From NCBI RefSeq assembly GCF_001969385.1, contig NZ_CP014796.1, positions 2,869,501-2,933,500 of the forward strand: a DNA stretch of 64,000 bases, written 5' to 3'. Source of the DNA: Salipiger profundus (lineage in GTDB: Bacteria > Pseudomonadota > Alphaproteobacteria > Rhodobacterales > Rhodobacteraceae). The position numbers were made by a program, and so were the translations under genes. Below are positions 16,161-24,889 of the stretch, piece by piece. Every line of letters begins with the position of its first letter. Position 1 is the first letter of the stretch. Under the pieces are notes generated by a model, which worked only from the letters and a program-made list of their open reading frames with translations, searched no databases and was not told the DNA's origin.

Positions 16161-17212
16161 GCGATCTCCGCCGCCGATGACGCAGCGTCGAGGTCAGGCG
16201 CGTCGAGCGGGTGCAGGCAGGCGACGGCGCGGTCGGCGCCGCGCGTGCCGAGCTGCGGGTCGCGCAGGCGGCAATCGTCGCGGGCGGCGGGGCAGCGGGT
16301 GGAGAACCGGCAGCCCTGCGGCAGGTCGAGCGGGCTGGGGATCTCGCCGGGCAGCGGCTCGGGAATGGCCTCGAAGAAGCGCGGCGCGGCGGCGCGCAGC
16401 GCGGCCGAGTAGGGGTGCGCCGGCTGGTTGAGCACCGCGTCGGTCGGGCCGGTCTCGACGATGCGGCCGAGATACATGATGGCGATCTCCTCGCAGAGAT
16501 AGCTCGCAACGCCGAGGTCGTGGGTGATGAAGACCAGCGTCAGCCCCATGTCGCGCTGCAGCCCGCGCAGCAGCGTCAGAAGCTGCGCCTGCGTGGAAAC
16601 GTCGAGCCCCGAGACCGCCTCGTCGGCCACGAGCACCGAGGGTTCGGAGGCCAGTGCGCGGGCGATTGCGACCCGCCGGACCTGCCCGCCGGACAGCCCC
16701 GAGGGGTAGCGCGCGGCGGCGTCGGTCGGCAGGCCCACACGGTCGATGAGCTGGGCCACGCGGGCCTGCTCCTCGGCCGGCGGCACGATGCCGAAATGGC
16801 GCAGCGGCTCGGCGATGAGCTGGCCCACGGTCATGCGCGGATCGAGCGAGCCGCGCGCGTCCTGGTAGACCATCGCCACGTCGCGGGCGAAGCCGGTGCC
16901 CCGGGCGCGGGCCTCGCGGATCGGCTTGCCACGGTAGAGCGCGCGGCCGCCGCTGGGCGCGTCGAGCCCGAGCAGAACCCGCAGGAGCGTCGACTTGCCC
17001 GAGCCGCTTTCGCCGACGAGCGCCAGCGAGGCGCCCTGCGGGACGCGCAGGCGCACGCCGTCGAGCGCGCGCAGTCCGACGGTGTCGCGGCTGAACAGGC
17101 CGCGGCCGGGCTTGGGCACCGGGAAGACCTGTTCGACCTCGATCAGTTCGAAGACCGGCGGCGCGGGCTGGCCGGAGGTCTCGGGGCGGGGGTGTTTCTG
17201 TCCCATGATCAT
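16157..17212 (-). CDS. Peptide-type ABC importer ATPase (DppF/OppF-like), module A
   Basis: This 351-residue ATPase has Walker A GESGSGKST, signature LSGGQVRR, Walker B VLVADEA and an H-loop in FITHD, plus the Opp/Dpp C-terminal zone (PLPGEIPSPLDLPQGC...CP) with spaced cysteines. In this family two such ATPases form a heterodimer that drives import of oligopeptides, nickel or similar solutes. The start at 17212 overlaps the upstream ATPase gene by ATGA; a second ATG (17206) lies two codons on. It is the last gene of the module A transport operon. The coding end runs into the acyl-carrier-protein remnant. Confidence 0.9.
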   Translation of the reverse strand: MIMGQKHPRPETSGQPAPPVFELIEVEQVFPVPKPGRGLFSRDTVGLRALDGVRLRVPQGASLALVGESGSGKSTLLRVLLGLDAPSGGRALYRGKPIREARARGTGFARDVAMVYQDARGSLDPRMTVGQLIAEPLRHFGIVPPAEEQARVAQLIDRVGLPTDAAARYPSGLSGGQVRRVAIARALASEPSVLVADEAVSGLDVSTQAQLLTLLRGLQRDMGLTLVFITHDLGVASYLCEEIAIMYLGRIVETGPTDAVLNQPAHPYSAALRAAAPRFFEAIPEPLPGEIPSPLDLPQGCRFSTRCPAARDDCRLRDPQLGTRGADRAVACLHPLDAPDLDAASSAAEIA

Positions 17213-18183
17213 TCGGGGTTCCAGCAGGCAAAATGGTGGGAAAGCGGGCTTGTCGCCTCGGGCGCGGCTGGCGTGAGCGGCGGCGCCTCGTGGGCGCAGC
17301 GCGACAGCGCGCGCGGGCAGCGGGTGGCGAAGCGGCAGCCCTTCGGCATCTGGTCGTGCGGCGGTACGGTGCCCTCGGGCGCGTTCAGCTCCTCGGTGCC
17401 GATCTCGAGCACGCAGGACTTGAGCTGCTGCGTGTAGGGGTGGCGGTGGCGTTCGAGCACGTCGCGGGCGGGGCCGGCCTCGACCACCTGCCCGGCGTAG
17501 AGCACGACGATCCGGTCGCAGGCCTGGCTGGCAAGCGCGAGGTCGTGCAGCACGAAGATGCAGCTGGCCCCCCGGGCACGGGTCTGTTGCAGGATCAGCC
17601 GCACGATCTGCGCCTGGATCGTCACGTCGAGCGCCGAGGTGGGCTCGTCCGCGAGCAGCAGGTCGGGGTTGCCGGCCAGCGCGATGGCGACCATCACCCG
17701 TTGCTGCATGCCCCCCGACAGCTGGTGCGGATAGGCCGAAAGCCGGCCCTCGGGATCGTTGATGCCGACCGAGGTGAAGAGCTCGACCGCGCGGGTCCGC
17801 GCCTCGGCCTTCGACAGCCCGAGGTTGCGGCGCAGCACGGTGACCAGCTGCCGCCCCACGGTATAGGCCGGGTTGAGCGCCGACCCCGCGTCCTGGAAGA
17901 TCATCGACAGGCGGCGGCCGCGCAGCCTGACCATCTGCTTCTCGGGCAGGGCGAGCAGGTCGCCCGCGCCCTCGAGCTCGGCGGTGCCCTCGACCTTCGC
18001 GTCGCCGAGCAGCCGCATGATTGCCGTGGCGATGGTTGACTTGCCGGCGCCGCTCTCGCCGACGAGTGCCAGTGTCTCGCCCTGGGCGAGCGACAGGCTC
18101 ACCCGGTCGAGGATCTTCGCGGCCCCGCGATGCACGGTGAGATCGGAGAGGGTCAGGACTGGAGGGGAAACGGTGTCCTTCAT
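17209..18183 (-). CDS. Peptide-type ABC importer ATPase (DppD/OppD-like), module A
   Basis: This 324-residue ATPase has Walker [10 protein letters not shown], signature LSGGMQQR, Walker B LLLADEPT and switch His in VLHD, followed by the Opp/Dpp C-terminal region ([16 protein letters not shown]...CP). It pairs with the DppF-like protein encoded immediately downstream. It overlaps both neighbours by 4 bases, so the operon is translationally coupled. Confidence 0.92.
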   Translation of the reverse strand: MKDTVSPPVLTLSDLTVHRGAAKILDRVSLSLAQGETLALVGESGAGKSTIATAIMRLLGDAKVEGTAELEGAGDLLALPEKQMVRLRGRRLSMIFQDAGSALNPAYTVGRQLVTVLRRNLGLSKAEARTRAVELFTSVGINDPEGRLSAYPHQLSGGMQQRVMVAIALAGNPDLLLADEPTSALDVTIQAQIVRLILQQTRARGASCIFVLHDLALASQACDRIVVLYAGQVVEAGPARDVLERHRHPYTQQLKSCVLEIGTEELNAPEGTVPPHDQMPKGCRFATRCPRALSRCAHEAPPLTPAAPEATSPLSHHFACWNPE

Positions 18184-19079
18184 GCGGACCTCCGCAGCTT
18201 GGGGTCGAATTCCTCGCGGATGCCGTCACCGACGATCGACAGCGCGATGAGAAGCAGCGCGAGCGCGAAGCCGGGCATGGCCGACATCCACGCGGCGAAG
18301 CTCACGAAGGCGCGGCCCTCGGCGATCATCAGGCCCCAGTCGGGGGTGGGCGGTGTCACGCCGATGCCGAGGAACGACAGCGAGGACGAGACGAGGATCG
18401 CCTCGGAGATGCGGATCGTCACCTGCACCGCGAGCGGGAAGATCACGTTCGGCAGGATGTGGCGCCAGATCACCTTGAAGTAGGGGATCGACATGAGCTG
18501 CGCGGCCTCGACGAAGAGTTGCACGCGCACCTGCATGACATCGGCGCGCACGGTGCGCGAGAAGGGGCCGATCATCGACAGGCCCACGGCGATCACCACC
18601 TTGTCCACGCCCTGTCCGAGGATGGCGATGAAGGCCACCGCGAGGATCAGCGAGGGCAGGGCGAGGATGCTGTCGATGAGCCGCATCAGCGCCCATTCCA
18701 GCCAGCCGCCCGAGAGCCCGGCGGCAAGGCCGATGACCAGCCCGCCGACGGCCCCGATCAGCACCGAGAAGATGCCGATCACCAGCGCGTAGCGGGCGCC
18801 GTAGATCACCCGGCTCAGGATGTCCTGCCCGTAGCTGTCGGTGCCCATCGGATGCGCCCCGGTGGGCGGTTGCATCATGGCGTTCATGTCCTGCGCGACC
18901 GGGTCGTAGGGTGCCACGAAGGGGGCGAAGATCGCGGCGATGACATAGGCCGCCGTGACGATCAGCGCGATGGTGAAGAAGGGCCGCCGCAGGAAGATCG
19001 ACTTGCGTCCGGTCTTCGGCTTCGCGGGCGGCTCGGAGGGCGGCAGCGTGGTGGGCGCCTCGGTGGTCTCTGCGCTCAT
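18180..19079 (-). CDS. Peptide-type ABC importer permease (DppC/OppC-like), module A
   Basis: This 299-residue inner-membrane permease has a Pro-rich cytosolic N-terminus, six predicted helices, the OppC N-terminal element (PYDPVAQDMN...HPMGTDSYGQDILSR) and the coupling-helix motif EAAQLMSIPYFKVIWRHILPN. The frame is open upstream, but the ATG at 19079 overlaps the other permease's stop (ATGA) and gives the family's usual length. It forms the membrane channel with the DppB-like partner. Confidence 0.92.
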   Translation of the reverse strand: MSAETTEAPTTLPPSEPPAKPKTGRKSIFLRRPFFTIALIVTAAYVIAAIFAPFVAPYDPVAQDMNAMMQPPTGAHPMGTDSYGQDILSRVIYGARYALVIGIFSVLIGAVGGLVIGLAAGLSGGWLEWALMRLIDSILALPSLILAVAFIAILGQGVDKVVIAVGLSMIGPFSRTVRADVMQVRVQLFVEAAQLMSIPYFKVIWRHILPNVIFPLAVQVTIRISEAILVSSSLSFLGIGVTPPTPDWGLMIAEGRAFVSFAAWMSAMPGFALALLLIALSIVGDGIREEFDPKLRRSA

Positions 19080-20026
19080 TTCTTGGTCCTCAGCCGCGGA
19101 TCGAGGAAGGGATAGGAGAGATCCACGAGAAGGTTCACTCCGATGAAGAGGGTGGCGGTCATCATCACGCCTGCCTGCACGACCATGTATTCCCGGCCGA
19201 GCACGGCGGCGGTGAGCATCTGGCCGATGCCGGGCAGGTTGAAGACCGTTTCGGTCAGCACGGTGCCCTGCAGCAGCACGCCGAGCTGCAGCCCGAGGAT
19301 GGTGACCAGCGGCATGGCGATGTTGCGCACGCCGTGCACCCAGATGACGCGCCAGGCGGGCTCGCCGCGGGCGCGGGCGGCGGCAATGTAGGGCTGCTCC
19401 ATCACCTCGATCAGCGTCGCCCGGGTCAGGCGGGTGATCATCGCGATGAAGTAGGTCGAAAGCGTCAGTCCGGGCAGGATCATGTGGTATATGCCGGTCC
19501 AGAAATCCTGCCATGGCGAGACATATCCCATGACCGGAAACAGCCCCAGCTTCACCGCGAAGAACCAGATCAGCAGGATGCCGAGCAGGAACGACGGGAA
19601 GGCGGTGCCGGTCAGGGCCAGCACCGCCGCACCCGCGTCGAACGCGGTGTCCTTCTTGACCGCCGACAGCACGCCGAGCGGCACGCCGATGAGGATCGCG
19701 AAGGCCAGGGAGAAGGAGGCGAGCGTCAGCGTGACGGGCAGCGCCTCCTTGACGGCATAGGTAAAGATGTCGTTGCGCGCGACGTAGGAGGTGCCCCAGT
19801 CGCCCTGCACGAAGCTGACCGCCCAGTCCGCGTACTGGACGAGGAAGGGTCGGTCGAGCCCGAGCTCGGCGGTGAGCGACTCGTAGGCCTCCTGCGAGTA
19901 TTCCGAGCCCAGCATGATCTGGATCGGGTCGCCCGGCGCCAGCTTCAGAAGTCCGAAGGTGGCCACCGAGACGACGATCAGGACGACCAGCGTCTGCGCG
20001 ATCTTTCCCAGTGCCTGTTTGAGCAT
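19076..20026 (-). CDS. Peptide-type ABC importer permease (DppB/OppB-like), module A
   Basis: A 316-residue six-helix permease. It has the OppB N-terminal pattern (a first helix, then LAPGDPIQIMLG), the EAA-loop AAARARGEPAWRVIWVHGVRN, and a C-terminal helix ending in LSYPFLDPRLR. Its ATG overlaps the binding-protein gene stop by one base (TGATG at 20028-20024), giving the order binding protein, DppB, DppC, DppD, DppF. Confidence 0.92.
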   Translation of the reverse strand: MLKQALGKIAQTLVVLIVVSVATFGLLKLAPGDPIQIMLGSEYSQEAYESLTAELGLDRPFLVQYADWAVSFVQGDWGTSYVARNDIFTYAVKEALPVTLTLASFSLAFAILIGVPLGVLSAVKKDTAFDAGAAVLALTGTAFPSFLLGILLIWFFAVKLGLFPVMGYVSPWQDFWTGIYHMILPGLTLSTYFIAMITRLTRATLIEVMEQPYIAAARARGEPAWRVIWVHGVRNIAMPLVTILGLQLGVLLQGTVLTETVFNLPGIGQMLTAAVLGREYMVVQAGVMMTATLFIGVNLLVDLSYPFLDPRLRTKK

Positions 20027-21633
20027 CAGGCGATGCTCACGGTGTGCAGGTTCACGAGGTCGGCGGGGATGTACTGGAAGCCCTTCACCTTGTTCGCGAA
20101 GACCTTGTAGATCGGCATGTGCGCCATGATGGCGATCGGTGCCTCATCCATGAGCAGATCCTCGGCCTTGTAGTAGAGCTCCTTGCGGGGCTCGGTGTCG
20201 AGCACCACCTGCGCCTGCGCGCAGAGGTCGTCGAACTCGGTGTTCTGCCAGCCGCAGAAGTTCCACGCCCCGTCCGAGCGGAACTCGGGGTAGAGCGTCT
20301 CGTCGGGGTCGAGGTCGGCGACCCACTTGAAGTCGTAGAAGTCGAAGTCGCCCGCGTTGCGGCGCTTGACCCAGGCGGCGGGCTCGATCAGCTCGAGATT
20401 GGCCTTGATGCCGATCTGCGCCAGCATCGGTGCCACGGTCTGCGCGATGCGGGTGCCGACCGGGCCGCGCTCGGCCATCATGTAGGTGGCCTCGATCTCG
20501 CCCTGGTTGGCGGCCTTGGCGCGGAACTCCTTGGCCTTCTCGAGGTCGAACCACTGGCCACGGCCCGAGCTCGCGATGTCGGGGTCGAAGAACTTGGTCA
20601 TCGGCGGCGAGATCGGCGTGTAGGCCTGCTGGGCCCGGCCGAAATACGCCTGCTTCACGATCGCGTCGCGGTCGAGCGCCCATGCCACCGCGCGGCGCAG
20701 GTTGATGTCGTCGAAGGGCGCCCGGCGGCAGTTCATGCCGACGAAGGTGTAGTTGCCCTCGATCTCGCCGTAGAGCGTGGCGTTCGGGAAGGCCTCGACC
20801 TGGTCCACGAGCTGCATGGGGCAGTCGGTCATGCCGTCGATCTGGCCGGCCATCAGCGCGGCGAGCGCGGTCGATGCCTCGTTCATCAGCACGAAGGTGA
20901 CCCTTTCGAGCTTCGGCAGGCCGGGCTCGAAATACTCGGTGTTGGCCTCGAGCTCGATGGCGTCGTTCTCGCGCCAGGAGACGAACTTGAACGGACCGGT
21001 GCCGACCGGGTTGCGGCCGTAGTCGGTGCCGTATTTCTGCGCGGCGGTGGGGCTGACGATGGTGCCCGCGCGGCCCGTGGAGCCGTTCAGCGCCACCGGC
21101 AGGAAGGCGTAGGGCTGCGAGAACTTGAGCCGGAGGGTCAGCGGGTCGACGATCTCGATGTCGTCGAGCAGCGCCAGCTTCCAGGCGTGCGGCGACTTGG
21201 GTTCGCCTTCCTTGACGCGCAGAAGCGAGAACTTGACCGCCTCGGCGTCACAGTCGGTGCCGTCGTGGAACTTCACCCCTTCGCGCAGCTTGAAGACGTG
21301 GGTCTTGTCGTCCTCGAGGTCCCAGGTTTCGGCAAGGTCCGGCTCGAAGGTCACGTTCTCGCCGTCGTAGGCGATCTTGAGCAGGCCGTTATGAATGTTG
21401 TTGATGATCTGGATGGCGGACAGGAACCCGGTGAAATGCGGGTCCAGCGTGTCGATCACCTTGATCGAGGCGATCTTGATGTGACCGCTCTGCTGCGCGC
21501 GCGCGATGTTCGGCACGCCGCCGGCGGCGGATGCGGTCAGGATGCCTGCACCAATCCCCTTGAGGACGGCACGGCGTCCGAATCTCGCGGACAGGCGCTC
21601 GGCCAGGACCTTCTTGTGGTCGATCTCCGTCAT
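20026..21633 (-). CDS. ABC solute-binding protein, family 5 (peptide/nickel type), module A
   Basis: This 535-residue periplasmic binding protein carries a Tat-type leader (RFGRRAVLKGIGAGILTASA, cleavage near ARAQ). It has the family 5 signature around GVKFHDGTDCDAEAVKFSL and GTGPFKFVSW. Such proteins hand oligopeptides, opines or other amide-containing solutes to the permease. Its substrate is not readable; the hyuAB genes of the same locus suggest a cyclic amide such as a hydantoin or 5-oxoproline (inference). The ATG at 21633 follows AGGAGAG; an upstream extension to 21780 has no comparable ribosome site. The promoter region is shared with the divergent GntR gene. Confidence 0.9.
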   Translation of the reverse strand: MTEIDHKKVLAERLSARFGRRAVLKGIGAGILTASAAGGVPNIARAQQSGHIKIASIKVIDTLDPHFTGFLSAIQIINNIHNGLLKIAYDGENVTFEPDLAETWDLEDDKTHVFKLREGVKFHDGTDCDAEAVKFSLLRVKEGEPKSPHAWKLALLDDIEIVDPLTLRLKFSQPYAFLPVALNGSTGRAGTIVSPTAAQKYGTDYGRNPVGTGPFKFVSWRENDAIELEANTEYFEPGLPKLERVTFVLMNEASTALAALMAGQIDGMTDCPMQLVDQVEAFPNATLYGEIEGNYTFVGMNCRRAPFDDINLRRAVAWALDRDAIVKQAYFGRAQQAYTPISPPMTKFFDPDIASSGRGQWFDLEKAKEFRAKAANQGEIEATYMMAERGPVGTRIAQTVAPMLAQIGIKANLELIEPAAWVKRRNAGDFDFYDFKWVADLDPDETLYPEFRSDGAWNFCGWQNTEFDDLCAQAQVVLDTEPRKELYYKAEDLLMDEAPIAIMAHMPIYKVFANKVKGFQYIPADLVNLHTVSIA

Positions 21634-21803
21634 GTGTTCTCTCTCCTGTTGGCATTGTCTCCTCCCTTTTTCTTCAACTTGCCCAGTGGCTTTCGCGGCG
21701 GCCGGGTTTGCCCCGATCTCGCCCGCCCCGGCCTGGAAACGAGGCGTTTTGCACCGATCTCTCCCCATTGTTCGGCGCATTTATGAATTCAGCTTGTTGA
21801 GAC

Positions 21804-21813
21804 ATGTATACAT
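21804..21813. promoter_or_regulatory. Candidate FCD-GntR operator, module A
   Basis: The perfect palindrome ATGTATACAT lies in the divergent promoter region between the ABC operon (start 21633) and the GntR gene (start 21856). FCD-type GntR regulators commonly bind TGTATACA-like sites. The 10-mer CATGTATACA recurs upstream of module B's hyuA. The GntR protein encoded next door is the likely ligand (inference). Confidence 0.6.
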
Positions 21814-21855
21814 ATGCAAGCGTAAAGTGCACTCTAACGCGAAGGCGGACGACCA

Positions 21856-22563
21856 GTGACCAATCGTGCAGCAGAAACCATCTTCCGGACGCTTCTTGAC
21901 CGTATCGTCGCGGGGCGAATGGTGCCGGGCGAGCCGCTCGTCGAGCAGGCGCTGGCCGAACAGTTCGGGGTCTCGCGGACCCCGGTGCGCGAGGCGCTGC
22001 ACCGGCTGGCGCAGGCCGATCTCGCCGAACGTGGCGCCCGGCGGGCCTTCGTCGTGCGCAAGATGGCCCCCGAGGACCTGTCCGAGCTCTTCGAGGCCTC
22101 GGGCGAGGTCGAGAGCGCGCTTGCCGCACTGGCCGCCCACCGGATGAGCGAGATCGAGCGGCGCCAGCTTCAGAGCATCCTGGCCGAGGGTCACGCCTGC
22201 GACGACCCCGACGCCTACGGGGCGATCAACGCGCGCTTTCACGATGCGATCAAGACCGGCGCGCGCAACGCGATCCTCGCGGCGACGCTCGACGAGATGA
22301 GCCTGCGCACGCTCGCCTGGCGCGCCGCGAACTTCCATTCCGACGCGGGCCGGCTGGCGACCTCGCGGGCCGAACACCGGGCGATCACGGAGGCCATCCT
22401 TGCGCAGGATGCCGAGGCCACCCGCCGGCTGATGCGCAGCCATGTCGCCTCGTCCTACCTCGTGCTTGCAGATGTCCTGTCGCGGCGGCAGGCGACGGAT
22501 GCGCCCGCGTCCGGGGTGGCGTCGCGCCGTTCGACCGAGGGCGGTGCGCCGCTGCCGTGGTAG
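21856..22563 (+). CDS. GntR-family regulator (FCD type), module A
   Basis: This 235-residue regulator has an N-terminal winged helix (VEQALAEQFGVSRTPVREAL at about 29-48) and a C-terminal FCD effector domain with metal-ligand candidates (D/N-A-R-FH and H at the usual spacing: YGAINARFHDAI, then SRAEHRAI). The start is GTG at 21856, 42 bases after the palindrome ATGTATACAT; AAGGCGG lies at a plausible distance. It is divergent from the ABC importer genes, so it probably represses them and itself in response to the substrate or a breakdown product. Confidence 0.88.
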   Translation: MTNRAAETIFRTLLDRIVAGRMVPGEPLVEQALAEQFGVSRTPVREALHRLAQADLAERGARRAFVVRKMAPEDLSELFEASGEVESALAALAAHRMSEIERRQLQSILAEGHACDDPDAYGAINARFHDAIKTGARNAILAATLDEMSLRTLAWRAANFHSDAGRLATSRAEHRAITEAILAQDAEATRRLMRSHVASSYLVLADVLSRRQATDAPASGVASRRSTEGGAPLPW

Positions 22564-22854
22564 ACCGGGGGCGCGCTGCACGCCGTTGACGGCGGTCAAG
22601 GCCGCGCCGGCGCCGGCATGCTATCAGGTCAGTGCGACGGAATTTTTCGCCAAAGGTGTCGGTATGGCGCCCTTGGTGAAGTCGCGGTCATCGGCGCGCT
22701 TCGTCTGTGGCCTGCAACTCATCGCGGATCGCGCCTGCCGCCCGCTTCTTCTGATTTGTGGCCGGACAGGAAAAGGTCAGGACGACGGGGCGCAAGGGTC
22801 AGGCGCATGGACGGTGTGGGTGCCAGCCGGCCGGGACCGAGGAGGAGACATGGG

Positions 22855-23142
22855 ATGCAGAAGGACAACGCAATCCTGCAAAGGGCAATGACCGACCCGG
22901 GAGCCGTCTATGCCGCGCCCGCCGAGGTGCTGGAGGATGCGCAGCTCACGACCGCGCAGAAGATCGAGATCCTGCGCCGCTGGGCTTATGACGCGAGCGA
23001 GACCGGCGTCGCGCTCGAGGAGGGCATGCGGGGCGACGAGAACGGCCTGCTCGAGAGCATCCTGCGCGGACTCGAGGCGCTGGGCGCCGAGATCGACATT
23101 GCCCACACGGGCGCGAGCAAGCAGCACGGCATTCCGGGCTGA
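22855..23142 (+). CDS. Small conserved hypothetical protein
   Basis: A 95-residue acidic soluble protein with no signal peptide or membrane segment. The ATG at 22855 sits 7 bases after GGAGGAG, which decides the start over longer upstream frames. The core (MTDPGAVYAAPAEVLEDAQL, then TTAQKIEILRRWAYDA) resembles small proteins often seen in alpha- and betaproteobacteria, but I know of no function. It converges on hyuB 24 bases downstream. It may not belong to the hydantoinase module. Confidence 0.7.
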   Translation: MQKDNAILQRAMTDPGAVYAAPAEVLEDAQLTTAQKIEILRRWAYDASETGVALEEGMRGDENGLLESILRGLEALGAEIDIAHTGASKQHGIPG

Positions 23143-23166
23143 GAGCGGCGCGTCATCGCCGGAGGG

Positions 23167-24885
23167 TCAGTCGCCGGGCCGCGCCCGGGCCACCATCTCG
23201 GCGCCGTAGAGGTCCACCGCACGGGCGTGGCTGATCCGGCCGTCGCGCAGGTCGCGGGCCAGGGCCGCCGGATCGCGTTGCGACGGGTCTCCGAAACCGC
23301 CGCCGCCGGGGGTTTCCAGCCGCACGGTCTCGCCGGGGCCGAGCGCGAGGTTGGCGACCATGGGGCTCAGCTCCTCGGCGTGATCGGTGCCGGCGTTCTT
23401 AAGAAGCTTGGCCGGGCGGCCCGGGGTGCCGCCCTTGGTGCCGGGCGGGCCGTCGCGGTGGCCGTCCGAGCGCGCGGTGAATGTGACGCCGCCGTTCGGG
23501 GCCGAGATCTGCCGCGCCAGCCCCATGCCCCCGCGATAGCGCCCGGCGCCGGAGCTGTCATCGACCAGCGCGTATTCGTCGACCCGCAGGTCGTATTCGA
23601 TCTCGAGCGGCTCGATCGGCAGGTTCGACGAGTTGGTGATATGCACGTGCACCCCGTCCATGCCGTTGCCGAGCGCCCGGGCCCCCGCGCCGCCGCCGAT
23701 GGATTCGAGGTAGACATAGCCCTCGTCGCGCCCGCGCCGCTTGCCCGAGAACACCATGACCGGCACGATGTCCTGCCCGGCGGCCTGTCCGCGATCCTCG
23801 GGCAGCAGCTGCGAGAAGGCGCCGATCAGCGCGCGCACCACCTTGTTGCAGGTGATCGAGCGCGCCCCGGTCGCGGCGGGCGGACGCGGGTTCAGGATGC
23901 TGCCCTCGGGGGCGGAAATCTCGACCCCGTCGAACATGCCCGAGTTCGGCAGCAGGTAGGGATCGAGCAGCGTCTTCACCACGTAGTAGACCGAGGCATT
24001 GAGCGCTGAGGCCACGACGTTCAGACCACCGCGAGCCTGCGGACCGGTGCCTTCGAAATCCACGATCAGCCGGTCGCCGCGCACGGTCACATTGGCCTGG
24101 ATCGGCACCTCGACCGGGCCGACGCCGTCGCTCTCGATGCTCGACCGGAAGCTCGCGGTGCCGTCCTGCATCTCGGCGATGCGGTTGCGCAGGCGTTGCG
24201 CGGTGTAGGCGAACAGGTCCTCGACCAGCGCGTCGACCTTGTCGGCGCCCAGCGTTTGGGCCAGCTCGCGCATCAGCCGGGCGCCGCGCTCGTTCGCTGC
24301 CGCCTGGACCTTGATGTCGAGCCAGCGCTCCTCGGCGGAGCGCGAGTTCAGCGAGATCATCCGCAGCAGGTCCTCGTCGAGCACGCCGGCGCGGAATAGC
24401 TTCATCACCGGCAGGCGCAGACCTTCCTCGAAGATCGAGGTGGCGCCGCCGTGGATCGAGCCGGGCACCGTGCCGCCCACGTCCGAATGGTGGCCGATGT
24501 TGGCGGTGAAGTAGCGCAGCTGCCCGCCAGCGAAGACCGGCGTGACCACCGAAATGTCGGGCGTGTGGGTGCCGCCGGCCGCGTAGGGGTCGTTGCAGAT
24601 GAAGACATCGCCTTCGGCCATGCGCTCGGCGGGGTAGGCCTCCAGCACCGCGCCGACCGATCCCATGAGCGAGCCGAGGTGCAAAGGGATGTGGCTGGCC
24701 TGCGCGATCAGCCGTCCGTCGGCCGAGAACAGCGCCACCGAGCAGTCCTTGCGTTCCTTGATGTTCGAGGAGAACGACGCGCGGATCATCGAGGTGCCGA
24801 TCTCGTCGGCGACCGCGAGCAGGCGGTTGGTGAAGACCTCCATGGCGATCGGGTCGGAGAGGGCGGGTGTGCCGGTCTCGGTCAT
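23167..24885 (-). CDS. hyuB: Hydantoinase B/oxoprolinase subunit, module A
   Basis: This 572-residue HyuB-family subunit pairs with HyuA to open five-membered cyclic amides (N-methylhydantoin, hydantoin, 5-oxoproline) with ATP. Conserved HyuB features are visible: DPIAMEVFTNRL near the N-terminus, RASFSSNIKERKDCSVALF, CNDPYAAGGTHTPD, HHSDVGGTVPGS, and a Gly-rich C-terminus (TPGGGGFGDPSQRDP). It begins 4 bases after the hyuA stop. The gene runs toward the small protein gene and ends the two-gene unit. Substrate is not determinable from sequence. Confidence 0.92.
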   Translation of the reverse strand: MTETGTPALSDPIAMEVFTNRLLAVADEIGTSMIRASFSSNIKERKDCSVALFSADGRLIAQASHIPLHLGSLMGSVGAVLEAYPAERMAEGDVFICNDPYAAGGTHTPDISVVTPVFAGGQLRYFTANIGHHSDVGGTVPGSIHGGATSIFEEGLRLPVMKLFRAGVLDEDLLRMISLNSRSAEERWLDIKVQAAANERGARLMRELAQTLGADKVDALVEDLFAYTAQRLRNRIAEMQDGTASFRSSIESDGVGPVEVPIQANVTVRGDRLIVDFEGTGPQARGGLNVVASALNASVYYVVKTLLDPYLLPNSGMFDGVEISAPEGSILNPRPPAATGARSITCNKVVRALIGAFSQLLPEDRGQAAGQDIVPVMVFSGKRRGRDEGYVYLESIGGGAGARALGNGMDGVHVHITNSSNLPIEPLEIEYDLRVDEYALVDDSSGAGRYRGGMGLARQISAPNGGVTFTARSDGHRDGPPGTKGGTPGRPAKLLKNAGTDHAEELSPMVANLALGPGETVRLETPGGGGFGDPSQRDPAALARDLRDGRISHARAVDLYGAEMVARARPGD

Positions 24886-24889
24886 GGCG

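Noticed and set aside
18180..19514. A 444-residue version of the DppC-like permease in module A
   Set aside because: The extra N-terminal residues are an antisense-free but out-of-frame reading of the DppB gene; the ATG at 19079 gives ATGA coupling and normal length.
22618..22854. Longer N-terminus for the small conserved protein
   Set aside because: The upstream part is Arg-rich shadow sequence; a strong GGAGGAG site sits just before the ATG at 22855.
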